A stretch of DNA of 64,000 bases from the NCBI GenBank assembly GCA_965153355.1, contig OZ231126.1, forward strand, positions 70,122,001 to 70,186,000, given 5' to 3'. Below the pieces are notes generated by a model. The model made no database searches. It had not been told where the DNA came from and worked only from the letters and a program-made list of their open reading frames with translations. Both the position numbers and the translations under genes were made by a program. Shown one piece after another: positions 1 through 10,615 of the stretch. Numbering within the stretch: the first letter of the stretch is position 1; each line of letters starts with the position of its first letter. The stretch comes from Flaccisagitta enflata (taxonomy: Eukaryota > Chaetognatha > Sagittoidea > Aphragmophora).

Positions 1-362
1 CTGATTGGTTAACATAGAATCGTGAGGCCGCTGATATAGAAAGCCATCTTAACGTTTTTTGAAAAGCGGTGAGAGCAGTTACAGGAAAGAAAGCCCGAAC
101 ATGCCAAAAGAATAAAGGGATAAAGACAGTCGTATTGAGGTGTATTGAAAATTCTCTATAAGCTGTTCAAAAACACGACTGAGGTGTATTGAAAATTCCC
201 TATAAGCGGTTCAAAAACATGACTAGGGTAATTTGAAGTGTATCTAAAAGTTGTTCAAAAAACATTCCATGGTCTCAACTGAATGATGACGGGAGAGGAC
301 AAAGCTAAAAAGACACAAATGAGGGACACATTTTTTTTTCTTTTTTAACGTGCCAAGTAAAA
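1..362. repeat. Left edge, no gene; degenerate ~45-bp tandem repeat
   Basis: No coding region is recognised. Positions about 135-272 hold two good and one degenerate tandem copy of a ~45-bp unit containing GAGGTGTATTGAAAATTC. Positions 341-362 are the left copy of a 22-bp direct repeat that recurs at 790-811, around the C-family element at 363-789. Confidence 0.6.
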
Positions 363-761
363 TAGTCGCAAAAGCGTTAGATGGTCAGCGGTACCTGTGC
401 CCTGCTTAAGTAGGTTGTGGTTGAAGTTGAGGGGGGAGCACGGCAGCGGCCCCAAAGGGATTGATGACCTATGCTTTCACATATATGGGGAGTTTTGTCC
501 TTCTCCTCCTCCTCCTTCTCCTGCGCACCCCCTCCCCCCCCAGCCTCCAGGCTCATATCTCAGCCTGGAGGCCCATATCCCAGCCTCCAGGCCCAAATCC
601 CAGTCTTGAGGCCCAAATCCCACCCTCAAGGCTCAAACCCCAACCCCAAGGCCCAGATTCCACTCTGCAGGCTGAGATATGGGCTTGGAGGCTGGGGGAG
701 GGGGGGTGCGAGGGAGAAGAAGGAGAAGGATAAGAAGAAGGGGGAAACTCCCCATATGTGA

Positions 762-789
<28 letters not shown>
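363..789 (+). mobile_element. C-family foldback-type element, copy C1 (right end reduced)
   Basis: It begins TAGTCGCAAAAGCG and continues with the family block GATGGTCAGCGGTACC, then GCGGCCCCAAAGGG and 'gacctatgctttcacatat'. The core (about 540-690) is a tandem ~20-bp repeat of the form AGCCTCCAGGCCCATATCCC. The inverted 'actccccatatgtgac' follows, then a T run at 766-795. It is flanked by 22-bp direct repeats at 341-362 and 790-811 that differ at one base, which suggests a target duplication. Open frames in the core are repeat translations, not genes. Confidence 0.6.
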
Positions 790-796
<7 letters not shown>

Positions 797-1303
797 ACGT
801 GCCAAGTAAAAAAAAGCGGCGGAAATTGGAAAACGTTGATTGAAAAAGGAGACGCGGGGATTTTCAATCAGAGGCTTTTGAATGGCATCGCCCTCTGTCC
901 GCCATTGACGGACAAAAGAATTTGATTACCAGCCTCCATGAGGCCTCCATGAGGCCGAGAGAGAGAGAGAGAGTCCTTTAAAACGATCGGTTGAAACATT
1001 TAAATAAATCTGCTTGCTCGAGCGGGAGATGGTTTCCTGAGAAGAGAAGAGAAGAGAAGTGGAAATTGCGTAAGCTTCTCTTTTTTATGTGCGCGAAAAA
1101 TGCGTGAGGCGTGAAAAAGTGCCAAAAATGGGTGTAAAAGTATTCAGTGAATGGGATTGTTGGAGAGGCTTTTTTTAATCACTTGCTAAAAGAATGTATA
1201 TGAAGATGTGTCCCAAGGTCCGGTTGATCGTCCGAAGGATGGGAATATGAAATTTTAGACGACGCCAGATCAGCCGAAATAGTGATATCCGAGCACTGCA
1301 GCC

Positions 1304-1410
1304 CCTGGAGGATGTTCACGATCATTACTTAAGCATTGCTTAGCAACACTTAAGCAATGCTCAAGACTTGCTAAGCAATGCTTAAGCAATACTCGTGAAC
1401 ATCCTCCAGG
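1304..1410. repeat. 107-bp inverted repeat (hairpin)
   Basis: CCTGGAGGATGTTCACGA at the left is the exact reverse complement of TCGTGAACATCCTCCAGG at the right. The interior is built from CTTAAGCA / TGCTTAAG palindromic sub-repeats, so most of the segment can fold on itself. It directly abuts a B-family fragment. Confidence 0.75.
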
Positions 1411-1412
1411 CC

Positions 1413-1515
1413 ACTCACAATACAGCCCTTGCCCTTTCGCATAACTGCCCCAGCTCATCCGCATAACTACCCCTGCCCAACCGCAACGACTATTTATTGT
1501 CCGTGTATCCAGCCT
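1413..1515 (-). mobile_element. B-family element fragment (degenerate)
   Basis: Matches the reverse complement of the B-family head: 'cccctgcccaaccgcaacga' followed by 'gtccgtgtatccagcc', equivalent to CAAGGCCGGATACACGG and GTGGGCAGGGG read on the other strand. The tetranucleotide part and 3' hairpin are absent. Confidence 0.55.
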
Positions 1516-1900
1516 TTTTCTAGGGAAAAAGAGCGCGCGAGATTCCGTCACGAGAAAGAAATTGCTAAAATCAGAGGAAATTGTTAGAAAAGAGAAAGAA
1601 AACGACTGTGCCTGAAAAACGAAAAAAAAAAAAACAACATAAAAAAAAACAAAAAAAAAAAAAAAAACAAAAAACAAAAAACGATTAAGAACTCATCAAT
1701 TACCAAGTTCTTTTTATTGAAAATGGAAACCGGTGAAATTGTGCAACCAAAGAAGAATGAGTGCCTGCAAAAGAAATTGTTCAAAAAGGCGCATCGAGGC
1801 TTGTAAAGCAAAAACGGTTCTCGCAAACTACAGTTTAGTAGTACCAACGACGATGAAGGTCACCAGAGGCCACCACGCAGCGCCCCAGGTGCTTTGCTTA

Positions 1901-1940
<40 letters not shown>
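1516..1940. repeat. A-rich tract and (CT)n, no gene
   Basis: Contains A-rich runs with scattered C at 1621-1680 and a (CT)n tract at 1904-1940. The short frames across it are low-complexity. Confidence 0.6.
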
Positions 1941-1943
<3 letters not shown>

Positions 1944-1994
1944 TTCTATGTCTGTCCATTGTCTACTTTATCCCCTTTCAACTTTCCTTTTCTG

Positions 1995-2385
1995 CACAGC
2001 GGCACCAAAGAGTCAATGTCCTGTTACTCCTGTAGTACACAGGGGTGAATTTTCAGATGTCAGTCAATCTTTCTGTTTCTTCCCTCCAGGACTCAAATCA
2101 GCCCTTCCGGCTTCATGTAAGCCTCCCATGCCTCAAATCTACTCTTTAGGTCTCAAGTCTGCCCTGTGCCCTCCAAACCTCTAATCTGCCCTCTGGTTTT
2201 AAAATCAGCCCAAATCCCCTTCCAATCAACTAAATGAGTCATCTAAGGCCTGAGATATGCCCCCTAAGAACTTCCGAAAAAATCACTTCTGTGTTCTACA
2301 GGACATTGGCCTTTTGAGGCCACTGCCCATCTCTTACTGCACTACTTCACAGGGCGGGGCATAGGGTACCGCTGTCCATGTTCAA
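1995..2385. mobile_element. C-family foldback-type element, degenerate copy C2
   Basis: Left end 'agcggcaccaaagagtcaat' plus 'gtcctg' and 'gtacacaggggtgaatttt' matches the family left block. The right end is the inverted counterpart: 'ctgtgttctacaggacattg', then 'gcatagggtaccgctg'. Between them is a diverged ~22-bp core ('cctcaaatct...gccct'). Both ends have many substitutions, so this is an old copy. Confidence 0.55.
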
Positions 2386-2479
2386 TATTTGGTGAACTAG
2401 TTTTCTTTGCTTTATCCATTTTCATTCTTCCTTTAATCTCGCCCAAAGTCAGACTGATTCACCCGAGGTCAAACATTGA

Positions 2480-2746
2480 GGGCGTGTTTCTAGTGAAGAT
2501 GAAAAACGCGTTTGTTTCCGTGGAACGCGATAACAGTGTGAACACATATTCAAGAATTTCAACTGTCCCACAAGGGAGTAAGCAAAGTGAGTGAGCGAGC
2601 CCATGACTGAGTGAGCAAGCAAAATGAGCGTAGCGAAGCAGAGCGCTGCGGAGCGAGTGAGCGGAGTGAGCGGTGCGAGCGAACGAACGTACAGGCGACC
2701 GAGTGGCAGGTTCAAAACGCGATTGTCTGTGACTAGAAACGCCCCC
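2480..2746 (-). mobile_element. H-family MITE (PIF/Harbinger-like), copy H1
   Basis: Left end GGGCGTGTTTCTAGT and right end ACTAGAAACGCCCCC form the terminal inverted repeat of family H. The interior carries GAGCG/GAGTGAGCG iterations. Flanks are TGA and TAA, an imperfect 3-bp target duplication. There is no transposase, so it is non-autonomous. The frame across it recurs in every copy because the element is conserved, not because it is a gene. Confidence 0.7.
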
Positions 2747-2883
2747 TAATTTGAGAAAAGAAATATGAGGTCGGCGGCCGCATCTCGTCTCTTACAAAAA
2801 GGGAGATAGAAAAAATGGGACAAGCCTTCGCGTAGGCTTAAGAATTAAGACAAAGAAACCCAAATGTCCTTTCCTTCCTTCGT

Positions 2884-3284
<401 letters not shown>

Positions 3285-3717
3285 TAATAGCCTTTATGTT
3301 AAGACGAAGATAATCATCTCTGTTGGCGCCCTTACAAACACTTCCTAGCCAACCGCGACCCATTCCCTTGGCTAGGCATCAACCCAAATGAAAATGACCT
3401 CAAGAGGTGATTTTGGTCACGACGCCCTCAACCGAGAGAGAGAGAGGTAGATGGGCAATACACGATGGTTGTGTCGTTTATATGGATGTTTGCCAAGTTA
3501 GATTTGCTAAATGGAAAACTAGGAGTGATGCGCGTAGTAACTAGTCAGTGAGGGCTCACAAGGCACTCTTCCATAATTTTCAGTTTGGGTATAGCGAGGG
3601 ATATTGTTCCACCTATCATACAGGGGAGAATAATTAAAGGCAGAATATGACCGCGACCGATGGAGGAGGAGGGAGAGAGCCGGAGATGGCAAAAACAAAA
3701 ACAGAAGGGAACATGGC

Positions 3718-3718
<1 letters not shown>
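3285..3718. other. No gene recognised
   Basis: Unique-looking sequence with a short (GA)n tract near 3437-3447. No conserved coding signal, splice pattern or repeat family was recognised. Confidence 0.4.
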
Positions 3719-3793
<75 letters not shown>

Positions 3794-4060
3794 CAGAGAG
3801 AAAGAAAGAGTATCGATGAGAAGGGGATAGAGGGCTTGATTTTGAAGCAGAAAGGAACATGGGAAACCGACAGAAAGAAAGCAAGAAAGAGAGATAGAAA
3901 GGTAGAATATAGATGAACAAGAAAGAGAGGACTTGATTATAAAGCAGAAAGGAACATGGGAAACCGACAGAAAGAAAGCGAGAAAGAGAGATAGAAAGGT
4001 AGAATATAGATGAACAAGGAAGAGAGGACTTGATTATGAAGCAGAAGGGACCTCGAATAT
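3719..4060. repeat. (AAAG)n microsatellite followed by ~98-bp tandem repeat
   Basis: Positions 3719-3793 are (AAAG)n. From about 3812 a ~98-bp unit containing 'ggaacatgggaaaccgacag' occurs about two and a half times (marker at 3853 and 3951; the third copy breaks off near 4060). Confidence 0.8.
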
Positions 4061-4186
4061 TAGAGGAAATGACATGGTCGTGTCAAAAGAAAGGAAAACG
4101 GTACCGCCTGCCCTGGGTCCGGGACTGGCTGGGAAAGGCTGAGACATGGATATGGAGACTCATCTTTATGCAAGCAGAGATGAACA

Positions 4187-4400
<214 letters not shown>

Positions 4401-4459
4401 GCATATTCAGACAGAACGGCTGTGATCATGGGAAAGAGACGTAGCCAGCTTTGATAGTG

Positions 4460-4850
4460 ATCATGAACATCTCTCTTCCATCTCCTTCCTTCCTTTTCCC
4501 TTTTCTTTACCTGAAGACTTGCCGTCTTTTTCCTTCACTTCTTTCCCGCTGTACATTCCGCTTCTTGCCTCTCTGCTTTTTCCAATCCTTCCCCTTCATC
4601 AGTACCATCTGCCCTCCTTCCTCTTCTCTCTTTTCAATCATTCTTACTTCCTCTGCCCTCTTTTCTATCTGCTCTTCCCTCTTCTCTATCTGCTCTTCCT
4701 TTGCTTTCCTCTTTCCTATCTGCTCATCCTGCGCTTTCCTCTTTTCTATCTGCCTTTCCTTCTCTTCTCTCTTTTCTTTGTGCCCTTCCTCCTTTTCCCA
4801 CTTTTCTTTTTTCGTGCCTCCTTTTTTCTGCCTTCTCTTCTTTTTGCTAG
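4460..4850. repeat. Polypyrimidine tract with ~30-bp tandem sub-repeat
   Basis: Nearly pure C/T on the plus strand. A unit containing 'tttcctcttttctatctgc' recurs several times between about 4610 and 4770. A 145-residue frame is open only because of the skewed composition. Confidence 0.7.
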
Positions 4851-5062
4851 GAAAAACCAGTCTGCTTCTTTTGCACCATCGAAGCTAGTGCGTGCCCGCG
4901 ACTATGACCCTGGTCGTAGCAGCGTCAATGAAAGTCACGTGCCATTTCAAGGTAACGGAATTTCATGAGGCGAAACCTAAGGGAACTTGGAAGTTGGAAC
5001 CAGTTATAGACGTCTTTCTAACTTGGAGTTGACGAGACAATATTGTGAGGGTGAAGAGCTAA

Positions 5063-5331
5063 GGGGGCGTTTCCAGTCACAGATGATCGCGTTTTGAACG
5101 GGCCACTTGGTCGCTTGCTACGTTCGTTCACTCGCACCGCTCACTCCGCTTACTCGCTTTGCAGCGCTCCGCTTTGCTACGCTCGCTTCGCTCGCTCGCT
5201 CCGTTCCGGGGCTCGCTCACTCACTTCGCTCACTCCCTCGTGGGACAGTTGAAATTCTAGAATATGTGTTCACACTGTTATCGCGTTTCACGGGAACAAA
5301 TGCGTTTTTGGCGCTCACTAGAAACACACCC
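5063..5331 (+). mobile_element. H-family MITE, copy H2
   Basis: Starts GGGGGCGTTTCCAGTCA and ends TCACTAGAAACACACCC, flanked on both sides by TAA (5060-5062 and 5332-5334). Orientation is opposite to H1. The interior shows the conserved block 'cctcgtgggacagttgaaat' and GCTCACTC iterations. Confidence 0.75.
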
Positions 5332-5439
5332 TAATTGGTCCTTTAAAAGATAAAAAAACTGGAGAGAGTGAAAATCAATACATGGTTCCATCAATATTTT
5401 GTTCATATCATACCATACACGGCCGCATTCCATACACAG

Positions 5440-5626
5440 CCGCATACCATACACGGCCGCAAAAAAAAAAACAAAAAAAAAACAACAAAAAGTAAAGTGT
5501 GATGGATGGACGGACAAACGGATGGACGTGCAAACAGACGGGCGAACGGATGGTCGGACGGACGGACGGATGGACGGACAGACGGACAATGCGGGTTGTA
5601 GAGTTGCATAGCACGCGACTTAAAAA
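5440..5626 (+). mobile_element. B-family element with GGAC/GGAT core
   Basis: Repeats of 'ccatacacggccgca' at the left resemble the B head. An A-rich stretch, GATGGACGGACA-type tetranucleotides, and the tail 'gcgggttgtagagttgcat' plus 'agcacgcgacttaaaaa' follow. The left end is diverged and its boundary is approximate. Confidence 0.55.
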
Positions 5627-6012
5627 GGGAAAAAAAGAGAATTGACGATAAAGGAAAAAAAAAAATAAGAATCACCTATGAACAAAAATGTTGAAGAGAA
5701 AGTGATTAAGGGATCAATTCCGAGGTAAAGAGAATGGGAAGAAAAAGAGATTTGGTTGGGAAGAAAAGAGGAGTAACATTTCCACCTACTGGGATGATAG
5801 AGGAGGCGATTTGGGACGTGACTTAACTCTTGGGTCACGAGGGCACAATCTGTGGTCATTAAGAGGGTACAATCTGTGGTCATTGAGGCGATTACGTGGG
5901 CATTCCTCTTCGGTCGATGCCTCAATGCCAGGATTTGGGATGATGATTAGTTGATCACGTCGGAGGTTTGGCTCGTCAGGCAAACATCGCTTCTGACTGT
6001 GCAAACCAGTAA
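5627..6012. other. No gene recognised
   Basis: A-rich sequence with two short near-repeats of 'acaatctgtggtcattga' (5848-5885). No family or coding signal was recognised. Confidence 0.4.
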
Positions 6013-6239
6013 GGGCGTGTTTCTAGTGAGCGCCAAAAATGCGTTTGTTCCCGTAAAACGCGATGACATCTTGAACACATATTCAAGAATTTTAATTGTC
6101 CCACGAGGGAGTGAGCAAAGCGAGTGAGCGAGCCCGTGAACGGAGCAAGTGAGCAGAGTGAGCGGTGCGAGCAAACAAACGTAGCGAGCGACCAAGTGGC
6201 CCGTTCAAAACGCGATCGTCTTTGACTAGAAACGCCCCC
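6013..6239 (-). mobile_element. H-family MITE, copy H3
   Basis: Begins GGGCGTGTTTCTAGTGA and ends GACTAGAAACGCCCCC. TAA flanks both sides (6010-6012 and 6240-6242), a clean 3-bp target duplication. It is slightly shorter than H1 or H5 through loss of internal GAGCG units. Confidence 0.8.
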
Positions 6240-6443
6240 TAAGAAAAGTGGGGTGTCCCTTTCTAACATCGATACATTTGAGATGATGCTTTTTGTGATG
6301 ATTTTTTTTTGTCAGTATGCCAAGCGGGTTATGGATCCGCTAATATGATGGAAAATGTCGGTACGCGGTGGGTGTATCAGAAACAGTCACTATGGGCTCT
6401 GTAGATGTGCTCTTTACAGCAGGGCCAAAACGTGGAGAAAGAA

Positions 6444-6446
6444 AAA

Positions 6447-6502
<56 letters not shown>
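6444..6502. repeat. (AAAG)n microsatellite
   Basis: Uninterrupted AAAG tetranucleotides. Confidence 0.95.
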
Positions 6503-6673
6503 AGTGAGAGCTGGAGAGATGGTAAATGTTCAGGAGAGGTTGAGTGAATCTCACACGTTTGAGATACTGGAGATGAACAATGAATCATGGCCGTCAGAAA
6601 GAAGGAGTAACCCTTGGAGAGGAGTGTTGGTGCTGCGTGTGGCCTGCCTCTATGTTTGTTATGAGCAAACTAA

Positions 6674-6895
6674 GGGCGCGTTTCTAGTCAAAGATAACTG
6701 CGTTTTTATCGGGCCACTCGTTCGCTTGCTACATTTCCTCACTCACACCTGCTCACTCCACTCAATTACTCCTCCCGCAGGGCTCCCTTGCTATGTGGAA
6801 AGGTTGAATTTCATGAATATCAGAATATGTGTTCAACCTGTACACAAGTTAAATGGGAAAAATCGCGTTTCTTGTCGTCACCAGAAACACGCACC
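6674..6895 (+). mobile_element. H-family MITE, diverged copy H4
   Basis: Left end GGGCGCGTTTCTAGTCA is preceded by TAA (6671-6673). The right end 'ccagaaacacgcacc' runs straight into H5. The interior is strongly diverged (few GAGCG iterations), so it is older than its neighbour. Confidence 0.65.
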
Positions 6896-7164
6896 GGGCG
6901 TGTTTCTAGTGAGCGCCAAAAACGCGTTTGTTCCTGTGAAACGAGTTTACAGCGTTAACACATATTTAAGAATTTCAACTGTCCCACGAGGGAGTGAGCG
7001 AAGTGAGTGAGCGAGCCCGTGAACGGAGCGTGCGAACAAAGCGAGCGTAGCGAAGCGGAGTGCTGCGGAGCGAGTGAGCGGAGTGAGCGGTGCGAGTGAA
7101 CATACGTAGTGAGCGACCAAGTGGCCCGTAAAAAACGCGGGAGTCTATGGCTAGAAACACTCCC
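6896..7164 (-). mobile_element. H-family MITE, copy H5, abutting H4
   Basis: Begins GGGCGTGTTTCTAGTGA and ends CTAGAAACACTCCC. ACC lies on both sides (6893-6895 and 7165-7167), consistent with insertion into the right terminus of H4. The interior has the full set of GAGCG iterations. Confidence 0.75.
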
Positions 7165-7367
7165 ACCGTGTACGGTTGAATGATGACGATCCTTCCAAAA
7201 CATTATTCCGATATACATCCAACAAACAAACTGGCCGCACCTCGGACCACAAACTGGGAGAAACAGCAAGCCCAATTGGGGACCGCGGCTATGATATTTT
7301 GACAACGTGCATATGGAACAACATGCTTGAAAACATTTTAGCCATCTTATAAAAAATGGCATAATCT

Positions 7368-7560
7368 TAAAAACAAGGCCGGATACACGGCCAATACCAG
7401 TCGCGGACGGGTGGGCAGGGGCGGAAATGAGTGTTTTCCCACTTTTCGACTCGAGCGTGACGGACTGACCGACCGACCAACCGACCAACCAACCGACCAA
7501 CCAACCAACCAACGGACGGACGGACAAAGCCTCTTATAGAGTCGCTAGTCCGCGACTAAA
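7368..7560 (+). mobile_element. B-family element
   Basis: Head CAAGGCCGGATACACGG, then 'cggacgggtgggcagggg', then tandem GACC/AACC (7465-7530), then 'acaaagcctcttatagagtc' and terminal GCGACTAAAAA. This subtype lacks the longer ACTTAAAATG core of the next copy. Confidence 0.75.
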
Positions 7561-7599
7561 AAACTTTTTTTTTTTGCTAAAAAACATATCTTTATTGTA

Positions 7600-7876
7600 A
7601 CAAGGCCAACACCTATAAGTCGCGTGCGGGTCATAAATAACTTAAGATGGCTTAAGTTAAAGACGACTTTAAATGACTTAAATGATGTAAAATGACCAAA
7701 GTAACTCAAAATAACTTAATATGACTTAAATTACTTAAAATGACTAAGAATGACTAAAAATGACTAAAAACAACTTAAACAAATAAAAAAAGTATAGTTT
7801 GACAGATGGATGGATGGACGGACCGATGGACAGATGGACAAAGCGGGTTGCAGAGTCGCCTGCACGCGACTAAAAA
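7600..7876 (+). mobile_element. B-family element, ACTTAAAATG-core subtype
   Basis: Head 'acaaggccaacacctataag' with TCGCGTGCGGG. The core (about 7640-7775) is ~10-bp iterations of ATGACTTAAA. GGATGGAC tetranucleotides, 'agcgggttgcagagtcgcc' and 'gcacgcgactaaaaa' follow. Confidence 0.75.
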
Positions 7877-8081
7877 TTCACCCTAGGAATCCAGTCGTTC
7901 AATACATTTGTACTTTACAATAGGAGCAATACAGTACAAAGAGCAGTACAAAGAGGGTTTCACTCTTTGAATGAGGAACTAAGTGCTTTGGTTTTTTTTC
8001 TGAAAGCTGGAAGTCCAAGGCATTGACTGAATATGAAATTTCACACTAAGTGATGTGAAACAAAACTGATAATTGATTCTT

Positions 8082-8362
8082 AGTCGCGTGCTACGCGATT
8101 CTACATCCCGCTTTGTAGGTCCATTGGTCCGTCCGTCCGTCCGTCCGTCCGTCTGTCCGTCCGTCCGTCCGTCCGTCCGTCCGTCCGTCCGTCCGTCCGT
8201 CCGTCCGTCCATTGGTCTGTCCATTGGTCTGTCCGTCACACTTTACTTTTTTTGGTTTTTGCGGTCTTTGGCCTCACTGCTCCTGCCCAAGTGATCAAGT
8301 GACCTCAAATACGGCCCCTGCCCACCCGCACGCGACTGGGGTAGCCGTGTATCCGGCCTTGT
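8082..8362 (-). mobile_element. B-family element, minus orientation, long (CCGT)n
   Basis: Reads TTAGTCGCGTGCTACGCGA at its left (the 3' hairpin), then (GTCC)n at about 8127-8210, 'ccctgcccacccgcacgcga', and ends with 'gtgtatccggccttgtt', the reverse of the B head. Arg-Thr-Asp-Gly type frames are tetranucleotide translations. Confidence 0.8.
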
Positions 8363-8542
8363 TCATAATTGCATGAAGCCCATTAGCTCTCTTTGTAGAA
8401 TGCACAGATAAGCAGATTTATTCTCTTCAGAGTCACAGGTTCAATTCCGGAGAGATAATTGACTTTTTCCTTTTTGGTCAACAGTCACAGCTAGAGGTAC
8501 AAAACTATATTCACTCAAAGCTCTTGCCCATCAGCTATAAGA

Positions 8543-8801
8543 ACAAGGCCAACACCTTACAGTCGCGTGCAGTTGTTAAGACCATAAGACCAAAAGACTA
8601 AATGTAAATTCACTTAAAATGACATAAAATGATCTAGAATGAGTTATCATGACTTAAAATGACTTTAAATCACTTAAGATGACTTAAAATGATGCAAAAC
8701 GATGAAAAAAGCTAAGCGTTATGGATGGACGGACCAATGGACGGATGGACCAACAGATGGACAGAGCGGGTCATAGAGTCGCATGCACGCGAATTAAAAC
8801 C
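8543..8801 (+). mobile_element. B-family element, ACTTAAAATG-core subtype
   Basis: Head 'acaaggccaacaccttacag' with TCGCGTGCAG, then iterations of AAAATGACTTAA, GGACGGACC-type tetranucleotides and tail GTCGCATGCACGCGA. It provides the uninterrupted reference for the copy broken by T2. Confidence 0.75.
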
Positions 8802-9326
8802 ATAGTTGAAGGACATAAAGCTATTCAATTTTGATAATGAAGCAGGAAATGACCCTCCATCTGAAGTCCTCAATGCTCCCATCGTACTGTAACCACTACC
8901 ATCTTAGCCAAAAATATAGTAGGAGTAAAGGTTTATTCATTGACTAGAAGTGAACAGCAAATATGTCAAAACACATCTAATACTTAGCATCACTGTCTTA
9001 GTCATGTACCGCCGCCTGCACTTATTGTGGCATTGGAGGTAGTCTGGAGTGGTGCTGTTTCAAACCTTTTATGCAATTTATTTAGCCTCGCTTTTCTTGT
9101 GTTTTTTTTCTGACTCCACATCTTTTTTTTCTTTGAGTTCTGGATTGGTCTGCGTCAACCTGGGAAGAGTTAAACTCATCCATCTTAATACCATTTCCTT
9201 GTGGATTTGGTGCAATGCACCAGTGCAACATTTTCAACAAACAAGAAAAAAATTGGTACAACACACTTGCAGAAAGCAAGTGTTTTCTTAATTCCACTTT
9301 CATTTCTAAATGAATAAAGATACAGG
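8802..9326. other. No gene recognised
   Basis: Unique-looking AT-rich sequence. The ~80-residue frames on both strands show no recognisable family and no splice-consistent extension. Confidence 0.35.
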
Positions 9327-9443
9327 CAGGGTGGCAGAAAACTCTATAGGTTCAAGGCACAAGTTTTTGCATCGCTATAAGTCCGACTTTTAAAGATCAA
9401 CTATTATTATGAAAATATTGCATAAGACTACTAGTTTTCTGCA

Positions 9444-9553
9444 TTTTTCTTTTCAATTCATGGAAACTAAGAGTTCCCACAACAAAAGTAAAAGTGATCA
9501 AAACTAATATCCTATTTATCCTTCTGATTTTTCCATTTTCCACCTACTTTTTT
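9444..9553 (+). repeat. 110-bp direct repeat, left copy
   Basis: Starts 'tttttcttttcaattcatgg' and ends 'ttttccacctactttttt'. By eye it is identical to 10271-10380. The two copies immediately bracket C3. Confidence 0.9.
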
Positions 9554-10270
9554 GGGCAGGGGCCCCGAAGGGGCTGATGACCTTTGCTTTCACACATAGG
9601 ACAAATTTCTCCTTCTCCTCCTTCTCCTTCTCCTCCGTCCGTCCCCCCCCCTTCCGAGGCTCAAACCCCAGCCTCAAGGCTCAAATACCAGCCTCAAGGC
9701 TCAAATACCAGCTTCAAGGCTCAAATTCCAGCTATAAGGCTCAAATTCCAGCCATGAGGCTCAAGTTCCAGCCATGAGACTCAAATTCCAGCCTCAAGGC
9801 TCAAATTCCAGCCTCAAGGCTCAAATTCCAGCTGCACGGCTCAAATTCCAGCCTCAAGGCTCAAATTCCAGCCTCTAGGCTCAAGTTCCAGCCTCGTGGC
9901 TCAAATTCCAGCCTCGTGGCTCAAATTCTGGCCTTAAGGCTCAAATTCAATCCGGAGGCTCAAATTCCAGCCTTGAGGCTCAAATCCCAACCTTGAGAGT
10001 TAAATCCCAATCTTGAGACTCAAATCCCAACCTTGAGACTCAAATCCCAGTCTTGAGACACAAATCCCAGCCTTGAGGCTCTAATCCCAGCCTCAAAACT
10101 CAAATCCTAACCTTAAGGCTCAAATCCTAACCTTGAGGCTCAAATCCTAGCTTTGAGGCTCATATCCTAGCTTTGAGGCTCAAATCTCAGCTTCAAGGCT
10201 CAAATCCTAGCAGCAATGCCTCAAGCTTCCAAACTTACTGAGCATAGGTCATCGGCCCCTTCGGGGCCGC
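9554..10270. mobile_element. C-family foldback-type element, copy C3, long ~20-bp core
   Basis: Left end 'ggcaggggccccgaaggggc' with 'tgatgacctttgctttcac'; the right end is its inverse, 'ataggtcatcggccccttcg' with 'gggccgc'. The core (about 9656-10215) is roughly 27 tandem ~20-bp copies of AGCCTCAAGGCTCAAATTCC with gradual drift in sequence. It is flanked immediately by 110-bp direct repeats. Confidence 0.75.
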
Positions 10271-10380
10271 TTTTTCTTTTCAATTCATGGAAACTAAGAG
10301 TTCCCACAACAAAAGTAAAAGTGATCAAAACTAATATCCTATTTATCCTTCTGATTTTTCCATTTTCCACCTACTTTTTT
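10271..10380 (+). repeat. 110-bp direct repeat, right copy
   Basis: Identical by eye to 9444-9553. It is either an exceptionally long target duplication or the footprint of a recombination or duplication event that captured C3. Confidence 0.9.
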
Positions 10381-10615
10381 CTTCTTTCCCCCAATATTTT
10401 TCCATTATCAAATCTATAAGTCCGACTTCTGTGCTATAGTTCCGAGGCACAATGTGCCAAGTGTGCCCCTGTTTCTGCCACCCTGGATCATACAGGAACC
10501 AGCTTCATGTCATTTTATAGATCTTTCAAAGATGTGAATATAGAAAAAAATCATCTTACTGCGATCAAAATTAGGCAAGTTATGACACTTTAAAGCGGTC
10601 CGTATAGATGGTATG

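Larger units (their letters stand above)
9327..10485. mobile_element. Candidate inverted-repeat element enclosing C3
   Basis: CAGGGTGGCAGAAA at 9327-9340 is the exact reverse complement of TTTCTGCCACCCTG at 10472-10485. Similarity continues weakly inward: 'ctataagtccgactt' is present near 9377 and 10422 on the plus strand. The CAGGG-type termini recall hAT ends, but no clean 8-bp target duplication was found, so the superfamily is open. C3 and its 110-bp direct repeats lie inside. Confidence 0.4.
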
